From positions 1 to 7,025 of the forward strand of contig CAKUMR010000058.1 in the NCBI GenBank assembly GCA_934667865.1: 7,025 nucleotides of DNA. Direction: 5' to 3'. The DNA comes from an uncultured Oscillospiraceae bacterium (GTDB lineage: Bacteria; Bacillota_A; Clostridia; Oscillospirales; Oscillospiraceae). Both the position numbers and the translations under genes were made by a program. Below, piece by piece: positions 1-5,174 of the stretch; positions within the stretch are counted from its first letter, which is position 1, and the number at the start of each line of letters is the position of its first letter. A model generated the notes under the pieces. It searched no databases. It was not told where the DNA came from and worked only from the letters and a program-made list of their open reading frames with translations.

Positions 1-193
1 CCTTATAAAAGGTCGGCTCCATGCTGCCCGACTGCACCACCGCCGAGCCGATGCCGAAAGGCATGGGCATCTGGTTCCCGGCGACGTTCCTCGCATTGAG
101 CAGATACACGTTGAATCCCAAAAGCAGCCCAAGGAACACCAGCACGATGTGCCGCAGAATGGGCGGCTTTTTGGCCGGGCGCGCTTTTTTCAT
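1..193 (-). CDS. Signal peptidase I, N-terminal part (runs off left edge)
   Basis: Only the first 64 residues are in the window. The protein begins MKKARPAKK (basic, cytosolic), has one hydrophobic span at about residues 12-32 (ILRHIVLVFLGLLLGF...), then an extracytoplasmic stretch ending in the signal peptidase I box SGSMEPTF (about residues 55-62), whose second Ser is the expected nucleophile. The Lys or His general base lies outside the window, so the bacterial or ER-like subtype cannot be decided. The start codon overlaps the stop of the upstream gene as ATGA (190-193), and no good Shine-Dalgarno precedes it, so translational coupling is likely. This is the second signal peptidase in one operon, after the SipW-like gene at 3284-3976. 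Inference: it processes another precursor of the same fibre system, possibly encoded further left. The family assignment is firm; the substrate is unknown. Confidence 0.88.
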   Translation of the reverse strand, partial: MKKARPAKKPPILRHIVLVFLGLLLGFNVYLLNARNVAGNQMPMPFGIGSAVVQSGSMEPTFYK

Positions 194-1476
194 AGCGTGG
201 CCAGTTCTTTTTCGGCGAACGAATAGTTCCGGTTTCTGTCTGTTTTCAAGCCGTCCGGCGTTTCATTGCCGCCGTCCTCGTCCGGTTCCTGTATGCCGTC
301 CGGCGTATATACGTTGTTTTTACGGTCAATGGCCGCCCAACGGGACGGAGTAAACGTCAGCTTGTCATCTGCGGGAACAAGGAACAGTTCGACCGCCCGG
401 ATATCCTGCCCGATCGCAACGACGGGAGTACCGTCGTCCGCTTCTTCAAAGCGGATGCCCTCCACATCTTTTCTGCGTTTCAGCCGACAGTCAAGCCGGG
501 CGTCCCCAAGAGCAAAGCGGCGCTTGCCGGTATATACGCGGGGGAAGACAAAGCGGCCGTCGGCATGGATGCCGCTGTGCCTGCGCCCGCAGGAAAGCTC
601 TCCGTTTTCCACTCCGCGCACAAAACCGGTGACGTAAACGCTTCGGCGCCCCAGAAGCAGTAGGAGCAGTCCGGCAAGGAGCGCAAGATCCAAAACGGCC
701 AGCGCGATCTCCTTCGGCCCGATTACACGCTTATACAGCAGCTCACCGGCGCCGTTTACCGCGGCGGCGGTGGGAACCGCTTCGGCTGTGGTGGAGATTG
801 TCAGAGAAAAGGCGTCGGAACGCCCGGAGGCGATCGCCGCCAGAGCGGTATCTTCTTCGTCGCTTCCCTCAAATTTCCAGCGCCATTCCAGAAGGAACGG
901 ATCGCTTTTTTCGGGGTACAGGTCGGCTTTTTCCTCTGCGGCATTCAGTTCCGCCGTCGTTACCCAATGCGTTTCATCCCCGATGAGCCACGCATTGCCG
1001 CGGCGAAGGCGATATTCCATCGAGATATTCGGATTTTTTGCGTCCAAAACACCCTGCAATGTCACAGAATAGGAAAGCGCGATATTCCCGGTATTCTGAA
1101 TGGAGAACGCATAGCGGTTCGTGGTACCGGGGGCGATGAGCTTATCGCCGTTTTCGGCGTTGACCGTGATGTTGCCGCCGGTGCCGGTGTAGGAGTTCTG
1201 GAACAGGTCAATGTCCGTCTGCGATGTCCATTCCGCTCTTTCGTCCCGGGTAACCGCGCCGCCCTCGCCGTCCACCGGGCGGTAGAGCGTCTGATATACC
1301 GTTTTCCCGCTCTCCTGCGGCGTCAGGGCGATCACGTCCCGGGGTGTGCCGCTGACATTTTTCATGATCGCGGCGAGCAGCGCCCAGGTGACCAGAATCA
1401 ATATGACAAGCAGCGCCACGGCAAGCCAAAGCCAATGGTTTCTGCTTTTCGTTTTAGGGGAAGTTTTTGTATCCAT
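190..1476 (-). CDS. Two-pass membrane protein with TasA/camelysin-like ectodomain (putative fibre anchor)
   Basis: 428 aa, not matched to a named family. Order: basic N-terminus, hydrophobic span at about 15-38 (WLWLAVALLVILILVTWALL), ectodomain at about 39-255, second span at about 256-276 (rich in Leu), and a charged, presumably cytosolic tail of about 150 residues (277-428). Residues ~88-233 mirror the secreted subunits encoded just upstream: DIDLFQNSY against their IDLFDGxY, IAPGTTNRYAFS against VVAPGT...TFAF, EWRWKFEGSDEEDTAL against GWKWAFEGNDTADTTL, and FSLTISTTA against FAITITATQ. This is a visible homology, though a weak one. The N-terminal helix lacks the subunits' GTFAKYT cleavage region, so it probably remains as a membrane anchor. 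Start chosen at the ATG at 1476 because AAGGAG (complement of 1482-1488) lies just ahead; the frame stays open upstream to 1647 but without a ribosome site. The stop overlaps the next gene by 4 bp. Inference: a membrane base or assembly factor for the fibre, functionally comparable to TapA but not homologous by eye. Confidence 0.82.
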   Translation of the reverse strand: MDTKTSPKTKSRNHWLWLAVALLVILILVTWALLAAIMKNVSGTPRDVIALTPQESGKTVYQTLYRPVDGEGGAVTRDERAEWTSQTDIDLFQNSYTGTGGNITVNAENGDKLIAPGTTNRYAFSIQNTGNIALSYSVTLQGVLDAKNPNISMEYRLRRGNAWLIGDETHWVTTAELNAAEEKADLYPEKSDPFLLEWRWKFEGSDEEDTALAAIASGRSDAFSLTISTTAEAVPTAAAVNGAGELLYKRVIGPKEIALAVLDLALLAGLLLLLLGRRSVYVTGFVRGVENGELSCGRRHSGIHADGRFVFPRVYTGKRRFALGDARLDCRLKRRKDVEGIRFEEADDGTPVVAIGQDIRAVELFLVPADDKLTFTPSRWAAIDRKNNVYTPDGIQEPDEDGGNETPDGLKTDRNRNYSFAEKELATL

Positions 1477-1522
1477 AATGGCTCCTTTCGGGTTTGCTGC
1501 GGCAAATTGGTCCTCTCGATCG

Positions 1523-1601
1523 GGCTTTTCAGAATACCGAAGCGGCTCTTCGGCACTTTGAAAAGCCTCCCTCTCCTCTCCGCCACGAGGGAGGAGAGGG
1601 A
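1523..1601 (-). other. Tandem stem-loops in the leader of the two-span protein gene
   Basis: Two adjacent inverted repeats fill the space between subunit A and the next gene. The first met by transcription pairs 1568-1578 (TCCCTCTCCTC) with 1591-1601 perfectly, 11 bp with a 12-nt loop; on the transcribed strand it is followed by GGCTTTTC, a weak T-tract. The second pairs 1523-1531 with 1559-1567 (9 bp, GGCTTTTCA) and has an inner stem 1537-1542 with 1548-1553 (CCGAAG/CTTCGG). Together they could act as a partial terminator or an RNA stability element that lowers expression of the downstream membrane protein relative to the secreted subunits. The function is inferred. Confidence 0.55.
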
Positions 1602-1639
1602 TACTCTTTGAATAAATTCGAATAGAAGCGCTGATGGGA

Positions 1640-2308
1640 TCAGTCAACCTGCGTCGCGGTGATGGTGATGGCGAAGGTCACGTTCTCCAGCGTCTGGGAA
1701 TTGCCCAGCGTCGTGTCAGCGGTGTCATTGCCTTCGAAGGCCCACTTCCAGCCGATGGTGTAAGTTTCGTCGGCGGAGGTGAATGCCGCAGGAAGCTCGC
1801 CCGGGTTGTAGGTCTTAGAGCCGGTCGCATCGCCGGACAAAGCCTTGATCGCGGCAAGCAGCTGCGCAACCGTCTGATACTCCGTAGCGGTGGCATCACC
1901 CTTGGCCAGCGTCCACTTGAAGCTGGTGTTTACATCCAGCTCATCGTAATCGCCGGTGATGGTGGGATCCACGGTGAAGGTGTACGCAACTTCGGGGGCG
2001 GTGATCGCATCGGTCCTATAATTGGTATAGCCGAACGCGAAGGTCGTCTCCTTGGAAGTACCCGGAGCAACAACGTTGCTGAAGCCGTCAACCTCGCCGG
2101 AAGAGTTGACATTATTGGTGTATGTGCCGTCGAACAGGTCAATGGCGGTGGCGGCGGCCTGATCGAAGCCCCAGTAAGCGACACGGGCCTTGTCGGTGCC
2201 GGTGGTGCTGGTTGTATACTTTGCAAAGGTGCCGCTGATGGCGCAGGTGGTCAGCAGAGTCAGCACCAGCAGAGCAGAAGCCAGACGCATTGCTTTGTTT
2301 TTCTTCAT
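1640..2308 (-). CDS. SipW-dependent TasA/camelysin-like secreted subunit, paralogue A
   Basis: 222 aa. The SipW-type signal peptide has a basic MKKNKAMR, a hydrophobic core at about 9-25 and the region SGTFAKYTT, with predicted cleavage after Ala29. The mature part is a small acidic beta-rich domain containing DKARVAYWGF, IDLFDGTY, NVVAPGT, FKWTL, YTIGWKWAFEG and a terminal strand TITATQVD. No cell-wall sorting signal or second membrane span is present. This build matches the TasA/CalY group, which in Bacillus forms extracellular protein fibres after processing by SipW. It is about 70% identical by eye to paralogue B immediately upstream. Start at 2308: AAGGAG (complement of 2318-2323) stands 9 nt ahead of the ATG, and the same leader precedes paralogue B. 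The frame is open further upstream but without a comparable ribosome site. Probable role: major or minor fibre subunit. Fibre formation itself is inferred from the family. Confidence 0.87.
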   Translation of the reverse strand: MKKNKAMRLASALLVLTLLTTCAISGTFAKYTTSTTGTDKARVAYWGFDQAAATAIDLFDGTYTNNVNSSGEVDGFSNVVAPGTSKETTFAFGYTNYRTDAITAPEVAYTFTVDPTITGDYDELDVNTSFKWTLAKGDATATEYQTVAQLLAAIKALSGDATGSKTYNPGELPAAFTSADETYTIGWKWAFEGNDTADTTLGNSQTLENVTFAITITATQVD

Positions 2309-2334
2309 AGCAGAAAACTCCTTATCTGATTTTT

Positions 2335-2358
2335 CTGATTCTGCCGATTCAGAATCAG
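2335..2358 (-). other. Leader stem-loop upstream of paralogue A
   Basis: A perfect 9-bp inverted repeat, CTGATTCTG (2335-2343) with CAGAATCAG (2350-2358), has a 6-nt loop. It sits about 12 nt upstream of the Shine-Dalgarno. The same stem occurs before paralogue B (3201-3223) with a 5-nt loop, although sequence just beside it has diverged. On the transcribed strand it is followed by A residues, so it is not an intrinsic terminator. A 5'-UTR stability or processing element is the simplest explanation. Confidence 0.6.
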
Positions 2359-2418
2359 GCGGATGTATGTATCCCACCGGCAGGCGTGGCTCCCACAGGT
2401 GAAATAATCGAGAGAGTA

Positions 2419-2468
2419 TTATGCCCTTGCCTCCCCGCCGGCGGCTGTACCGGTGGGGAGGGCAAAGC
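2419..2468 (-). pseudogene. Remnant of the signal peptidase 3' end, with intergenic hairpin
   Basis: On the minus strand this stretch aligns with the last codons of the SipW-like gene (3284-3334). The genuine end encodes EALPDTAGSAAGGEQGK-stop, while the remnant reads ALPSPPVQPPAGRQGH, and the TAA of the real gene corresponds to 2419-2421. The match continues into the following leader, so this is the left-over edge of the duplication that produced the two subunit genes. It now folds into a strong hairpin: 2430-2441 pairs with 2450-2461 (12 bp with one G-T, loop 8). No T-tract follows, so it is not a typical terminator. It may have been retained as an RNA processing or stabilising element between the paralogues. 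Confidence 0.6.
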
Positions 2469-2494
2469 GGCTTAAATGGGAGACTCCGATGGGA

Positions 2495-3172
2495 TCAGTC
2501 AACCTGCGTTGCGGTGATGGTGATTGTGAAGGTCACATTCTCCAGCGTCTGGGAATTGCCCATGGCGGTGTCTGCGGCATCGCCTTCCCCGTTTGCGGAA
2601 TATTTCCACACCCATCCGATGTGGTATATATCGTCCGCGAAGGTAAAATCAGAGGGGAGCTCACCGGGGGCGTATGTTTTCGTACCGGATTTATCGCCAG
2701 AGAGCTGTTTGATGGCGTCCAGCAGGTCCGCCACGGTCTTGCACTCTATACCGGAAGGCCAATGATCTGCTTTGAGCGTCCACTTGAAGTTTGCATTCTT
2801 ATCCAGTTCATCGTAATCGCCGGTAATGGTGGGATTCACGGTGAAGGTATAGGCAACTTCGGGGGCGGTGATCGTATTGGCATTGTAATTGGTATAGCCG
2901 AACGCGAAGGTCGTGGACTTTTCGGTGCCCGGAGCAACAACGTTGCTGAAGCCGTCAACTTCACCGGAAGACTTGACATTGGCGTATTGCCCGTCGAACA
3001 GGTCAATGGTGGTGGCAGCAGCCTGGCCGAAGCCCCAATAGGCTACGCGGGCTTTGTCGCCGCCGGTGGTGCTGGTCGTGTACTTTGCAAAGGTGCCGCT
3101 GATGACGCAGGTGGTCAACAATGTCAGCACCAACAGAGCGGAAGCCAGACGCATTGCTTTGTTTTTCTTCAT
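2495..3172 (-). CDS. SipW-dependent TasA/camelysin-like secreted subunit, paralogue B
   Basis: 225 aa. The signal peptide is almost the same as in paralogue A (MKKNKAMR, hydrophobic core, SGTFAKYTT; expected cut after Ala29). The mature domain carries DKARVAYWGF, IDLFDGQY, NVVAPGT, FKWTL, YHIGWVWKYSANGEGDAADT and the terminal TITATQVD. Compared with A it has a three-residue insertion after the GW-W strand and a different middle loop (ADHWPSGIECK), the kind of surface change expected if the two subunits have different positions in a fibre. It lies 111 bp downstream of the SipW-like gene, the usual partner of this substrate class. Start at 3172 is supported by AAGGAG (complement of 3182-3187). 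There is no sorting motif or C-terminal membrane helix. Family assignment is good; whether it polymerises is inferred from TasA. Confidence 0.88.
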   Translation of the reverse strand: MKKNKAMRLASALLVLTLLTTCVISGTFAKYTTSTTGGDKARVAYWGFGQAAATTIDLFDGQYANVKSSGEVDGFSNVVAPGTEKSTTFAFGYTNYNANTITAPEVAYTFTVNPTITGDYDELDKNANFKWTLKADHWPSGIECKTVADLLDAIKQLSGDKSGTKTYAPGELPSDFTFADDIYHIGWVWKYSANGEGDAADTAMGNSQTLENVTFTITITATQVD

Positions 3173-3200
3173 AGCAGAAAACTCCTTATCTGATTCTTTG

Positions 3201-3223
3201 CTGATTCTGCCGATCAGAATCAG
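3201..3223 (-). other. Leader stem-loop upstream of paralogue B
   Basis: CTGATTCTG (3201-3209) pairs perfectly with CAGAATCAG (3215-3223) around a 5-nt loop, just upstream of the ribosome site. It is the counterpart of the stem at 2335-2358. Both arms are unchanged while loop length and flanks differ, which suggests selection on the RNA structure. Confidence 0.6.
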
Positions 3224-3283
3224 ACGGGTATATGTATCCCACCGGTGGACGTGGCTCCCGCAGGTGAAATCATCGGGAGAGTG

Positions 3284-3976
3284 TTATTTTCCCTGCTCTC
3301 CACCGGCGGCGGAACCGGCGGTATCGGGCAGAGCCTCTCTGGCGGCCTTTTCCGCCCGCAGGGCATTAAGCTCTGCCATCAGGGCATCGGTGTCGCTGTC
3401 CATCTGCTTTTCATACAGACGGCGGCGAATGATGTCGTAGCCGACAAGCAGCAGAACAGGCAGAGCGACAAAGATGATAAGTCCCGGCGTGGTCTGCATG
3501 AACAGGGCAAACGAGCCGAGACCCGCAATATGGAATATGTATACGCCGAGCAGCCGGTTTGCCGATACGGGGACGGTGTCCTCCGCATTGTTGGCGTCGC
3601 CTTTCGTGATGAAAGAAACGTTTCCAGCCTCGTCGGTTTCTATCTCCGTCACACGATGGGTGGTCGTCGTTGTGCCGTTGCCCATCGGATCGTAGAAGCA
3701 GATAACGTCGCCAATTTGAACTTCCTCCGGATCGACCGTTTTACAAAGGATGAGCGAGCCGCTATCAAATGTGCCCTTCATGGAGTCGGTGAGAACGATC
3801 ATGGGAAAGATCCCGCCCACCGACGGGACTTTGTCCTTATCAACAAACTGCTTGATGATGAGGGTGCAGTTAATAAGGATGATCGGAACCAAAATCACGC
3901 ACAGAATGATGCCGATGACCGTAAACATCTTATGTCTTACGGTGTGCGCCGCGCTCTCTTTTGCTTTTACCGCCAT
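3284..3976 (-). CDS. sipW: SipW-like (ER-type) signal peptidase I
   Basis: 230 aa membrane protease that removes signal peptides from exported precursors on the outer face of the membrane. There is a basic N-terminus, a first span at about 19-43 (VIGIILCVILVPIILINC), then the catalytic part: Ser65 in LTDSMKGTF, His107 in THRVTEI (His in place of the bacterial Lys, the mark of the ER/SipW type) and the GDANN box at 126-130 with Asp127. A second span lies at about 165-182, followed by RRRLYEKQ and a charged 45-residue tail. It is the first gene of the operon and directly precedes two SipW-type precursors, so these are its likely substrates. Start at the ATG at 3976; its ribosome site is weak (GAGAAAG-like purines only), and no better start is seen. 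No promoter is visible between the start and the inverted repeat at 4019-4040, so expression probably depends on the invertible segment. Confidence 0.92.
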   Translation of the reverse strand: MAVKAKESAAHTVRHKMFTVIGIILCVILVPIILINCTLIIKQFVDKDKVPSVGGIFPMIVLTDSMKGTFDSGSLILCKTVDPEEVQIGDVICFYDPMGNGTTTTTHRVTEIETDEAGNVSFITKGDANNAEDTVPVSANRLLGVYIFHIAGLGSFALFMQTTPGLIIFVALPVLLLVGYDIIRRRLYEKQMDSDTDALMAELNALRAEKAAREALPDTAGSAAGGEQGK

Positions 3977-4018
3977 GCTTCTTTCTCGCTTTCTCTACTT
4001 GAAGCTCCTGCTCATCTG

Positions 4019-4040
4019 GACATAATTCTCATTATGTCGG
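4019..4040 (+). repeat. Left inverted repeat of the invertible segment
   Basis: The site begins GACATAAT-TCTC-ATTATGTC and continues GG. It is itself a palindrome of two half-sites around a short core, as expected for a tyrosine-recombinase crossover site. It matches the complement of 4300-4321 at 21 of 22 positions; the single difference (T against G) is in the core. It lies 42 bp upstream of the SipW-like start codon. Confidence 0.8.
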
Positions 4041-4101
4041 TTGCGCAGCACAGCCAGACAGAGGTTCCGAAAATGATGGTCTGTTTTGGACATGCAAAAG
4101 C

Positions 4102-4144
4102 ACACCCCCTTCCGCGTTTTTTCAAAAAACGCCATAGAGGGTGT
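4102..4144. terminator. Long hairpin inside the invertible segment (possible insulator)
   Basis: The outer stem ACACCC (4102-4107) pairs with GGGTGT (4139-4144) and the inner stem GCGTTTTTT (4114-4122) with AAAAAACGC (4124-4132), separated by small mismatches. Leftward transcription would meet GCTTTTGC after the hairpin, a weak T-tract; rightward it meets TATTGTG. In the current orientation it stands between the recombinase gene and the operon and could stop leftward read-through; after inversion it would lie behind the promoter. The strength as a terminator is uncertain. Confidence 0.45.
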
Positions 4145-4224
4145 TATTGTGTTGCCCATTTTCGACGATATGGACGGTGATTAAAAGTTTTTCGCTTTTT
4201 TGTGAACTTTTTCTACATCGAAAC

Positions 4225-4253
4225 TTGATTTTTCAAGTAGTAAGTGCTATAAA
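4225..4253 (+). promoter_or_regulatory. Sigma-A-type promoter inside the invertible segment, facing away from the operon
   Basis: The -35 box TTGATT (4225-4230) and the -10 box TATAAA (4248-4253) are separated by exactly 17 bp; they match the consensus boxes at 4 of 6 and 5 of 6. Several A/T tracts lie just upstream. The -35 overlaps a small inverted repeat, CTTGA-TTTT-TCAAG (4224-4237), which may be a regulator site or chance. Transcription would begin near 4260 and run into the right inverted repeat. This is the best promoter seen in the segment on either strand. Confidence 0.68.
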
Positions 4254-4298
4254 AATATCAAGGATTAATGCAAACCTTGTATGTATATGTCGTTTGCT

Positions 4299-4334
4299 CC
4301 CGACATAATGCGAATTATGTCGGGCTTAATTTTT
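4299..4334 (+). terminator. Right repeat acting as a rho-independent terminator for the outward promoter
   Basis: CCCGACATAAT (4299-4309) pairs perfectly with ATTATGTCGGG (4314-4324) over 11 bp with a GCGA loop, followed by CTTAATTTTT (4325-4334). For rightward transcripts from the promoter at 4225-4253 this is a hairpin plus T-rich tract, which would give a short RNA of roughly 75 nt in the OFF orientation and protect the convergent recombinase gene. The lower half of the stem is GC-rich and the upper part AT-rich, so efficiency is uncertain. Confidence 0.5.
4300..4321 (-). repeat. Right inverted repeat of the invertible segment
   Basis: Read on the minus strand it is GACATAAT-TCGC-ATTATGTC followed by GG, matching the left repeat except for one core base. 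It ends 13 bp from the stop codon of the recombinase gene. Confidence 0.8.
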
Positions 4335-5174
4335 CTATACGACCAGTCCCAGCCGTTCGATCTTCTGGCGGTGCTCCGTGCCTGAGGTCATGATATAGAT
4401 GCGGGTCGTATCTACGCTGCTGTGCCCTAAAATATCCGCCAGCTTTGCAATGTCCTTTTCGATGCCGTAAAAGGTTCTGGCAAAGAGTTTCCGCAGGTTA
4501 TGGGGAAAGACCTTGCCCGGCTTTACCCCGGCAGTTTTGCACAGCCCTTTCATCTGCGCCCATATGGCTTTCCGATCCAGAGGTTTTCCGCGCCCTGTGA
4601 GAAAAATCACGCCGAGGCGGATTTTTTGTTTTCCGGCATAGTCCAGCAGCAGCCGTCTCAGCTTGCCGGGAAGCAGGATCGTCCGGGTCTTGGCCTTGCA
4701 GCGCACAATAACCTCCCCGCGCCTCACCGCTTCCGCCGTAAAATATTTTAGTTCGGACACGCGGATGCCGGTGGAGCAGATGGTCTCCATCACCAGCCGA
4801 AGCTGCTCGTTCTTCCCTGTCGCTTTTAAAAGCCGCTCGTACTCTGCCTTTGTCAGCTCCTTTTCCTCCGCGCAATAAACCTGACGCTGCACTTTGAGGG
4901 ATTTCACCTTGCAGTCCGGCCAATCCATGAAAATCAGGAAGCTGTTCACGCTGGCCAGCATGGAATTGATGGACCGCACCGCATAGCTTTCTTCCAGCAG
5001 ATGGTTTTTGTAATGGATAACCAGCTCCTTCTCTACTGGCGTTTCTCCGATAAAGGCTTGAAAAGCACGGACATCCCGGAGGTATTTCTCCACGGTGACC
5101 GCGCTCTTTTCGTCCCGGATCAGATATTGGCGAAAGGCCTGTATCGCTTCTTCTGTGATTCTTCTTTGTTCCAT
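4335..5174 (-). CDS. Tyrosine recombinase (XerD-like, putative invertase of the adjacent promoter)
   Basis: 279 aa from the ATG at 5174. The N-terminal SAM-like core-binding domain spans about the first 90 residues (AFRQYLIRDEKSAVTVEKYL is the usual opening), followed by the catalytic domain. Using the longer ATG at 5222 for numbering (295 aa), the catalytic set is complete: Arg154 in STGIRVSEL, Lys176 or 178 in CKAKTRT, His241 and Arg244 in PHNLRKLF, His267 in LGHSSVDTT and Tyr276 in RIYIM. The start at 5174 is preferred because a purine-rich AAGGAAAGCAGG precedes it and a TACAAT -10-like box (complement of 5212-5217) would place the transcript start inside the longer version. It reads toward the invertible segment, whose nearest repeat is 13 bp beyond its stop codon. 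Small solitary recombinases of this sort commonly act on neighbouring inverted repeats. No excisionase or integration genes are nearby, which argues against a prophage or transposon integrase. Confidence 0.92.
   Translation of the reverse strand: MEQRRITEEAIQAFRQYLIRDEKSAVTVEKYLRDVRAFQAFIGETPVEKELVIHYKNHLLEESYAVRSINSMLASVNSFLIFMDWPDCKVKSLKVQRQVYCAEEKELTKAEYERLLKATGKNEQLRLVMETICSTGIRVSELKYFTAEAVRRGEVIVRCKAKTRTILLPGKLRRLLLDYAGKQKIRLGVIFLTGRGKPLDRKAIWAQMKGLCKTAGVKPGKVFPHNLRKLFARTFYGIEKDIAKLADILGHSSVDTTRIYIMTSGTEHRQKIERLGLVV

Larger units (their letters stand above)
1633..2468 (-). repeat. Tandem duplication unit, copy A
   Basis: This is the left copy of a direct repeat of about 840 bp. It contains the subunit A gene, its leader with the CTGATTCTG stem-loop, a conserved stretch including GTGGCTCCC and CAGGTGAAAT, and the 3' tail remnant of the signal peptidase gene. 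The start codons of the two copies are 864 bp apart. Divergence is spread over both coding and leader sequence, so the duplication is old rather than an assembly artefact. Confidence 0.75.
2488..3334 (-). repeat. Tandem duplication unit, copy B
   Basis: This is the right copy of the direct repeat, containing subunit B, its leader and the true C-terminal codons of the SipW-like gene. Similarity with copy A starts around GATGGGATCAGTCAACCTG at the gene 3' ends (2488 and 1633) and fades inside the signal peptidase tail near 3334. Because this copy joins an intact signal peptidase gene, it represents the ancestral arrangement and copy A the insertion. Confidence 0.75.
4019..4321. other. Putative invertible promoter segment (phase switch)
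   Basis: This 303-bp, AT-rich, essentially non-coding segment has 22-bp inverted repeats at its ends and lies between a tyrosine recombinase gene and the operon it would control. Inside it, from left to right, are a long hairpin (4102-4144), an A/T-tract region (about 4181-4214) that could serve as an UP element, and one clear promoter (4225-4253) reading rightwards. Inversion would place that promoter's -10 at about 4087-4092 facing the SipW-like gene, with a leader of roughly 100 nt. As presented the promoter faces away, so this is the predicted OFF arrangement. Promoter inversions of this build are known from gut Firmicutes and Bacteroides; here inversion is inferred from structure only. 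Confidence 0.72.

Noticed and set aside
1477..1647. Longer N-terminal version of the two-span membrane protein starting near the stop of subunit A.
   Set aside because: The extra codons run through the two stem-loops, lack a ribosome site and would use a non-ATG start; the ATG at 1476 has a good AAGGAG.
967..2329. Long plus-strand reading frames opposite the operon genes.
   Set aside because: They are antisense shadows of GC-rich minus-strand genes with clear family motifs; none has a ribosome site or recognisable domain.
2430..2461. GC-rich 12-bp hairpin as a rho-independent terminator between the two subunit genes.
   Set aside because: No T-tract follows on either strand, and it lies within the duplicated remnant of the signal peptidase tail.
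3173..3283. Separate promoters in the leaders of the two subunit genes.
   Set aside because: Short boxes such as CATAAT or TACATA occur but without any -35 at 16-18 bp; nothing supports independent start sites.
3995..4159. A 54-codon minus-strand reading frame (MGNTITPSMAFFEK...) across the left inverted repeat and the long hairpin.
   Set aside because: There is no ribosome site before the ATG, it runs through the hairpin and recombination site, it would be broken by inversion, and its composition looks accidental.
4246..4273. A leftward promoter inside the segment (TTGCAT, 16 bp, TATAGC on the minus strand) that would drive the operon in the present orientation.
   Set aside because: The boxes match consensus at only 3 of 6 and 4 of 6 with suboptimal spacing, much poorer than the rightward promoter overlapping it; it may give weak background expression.
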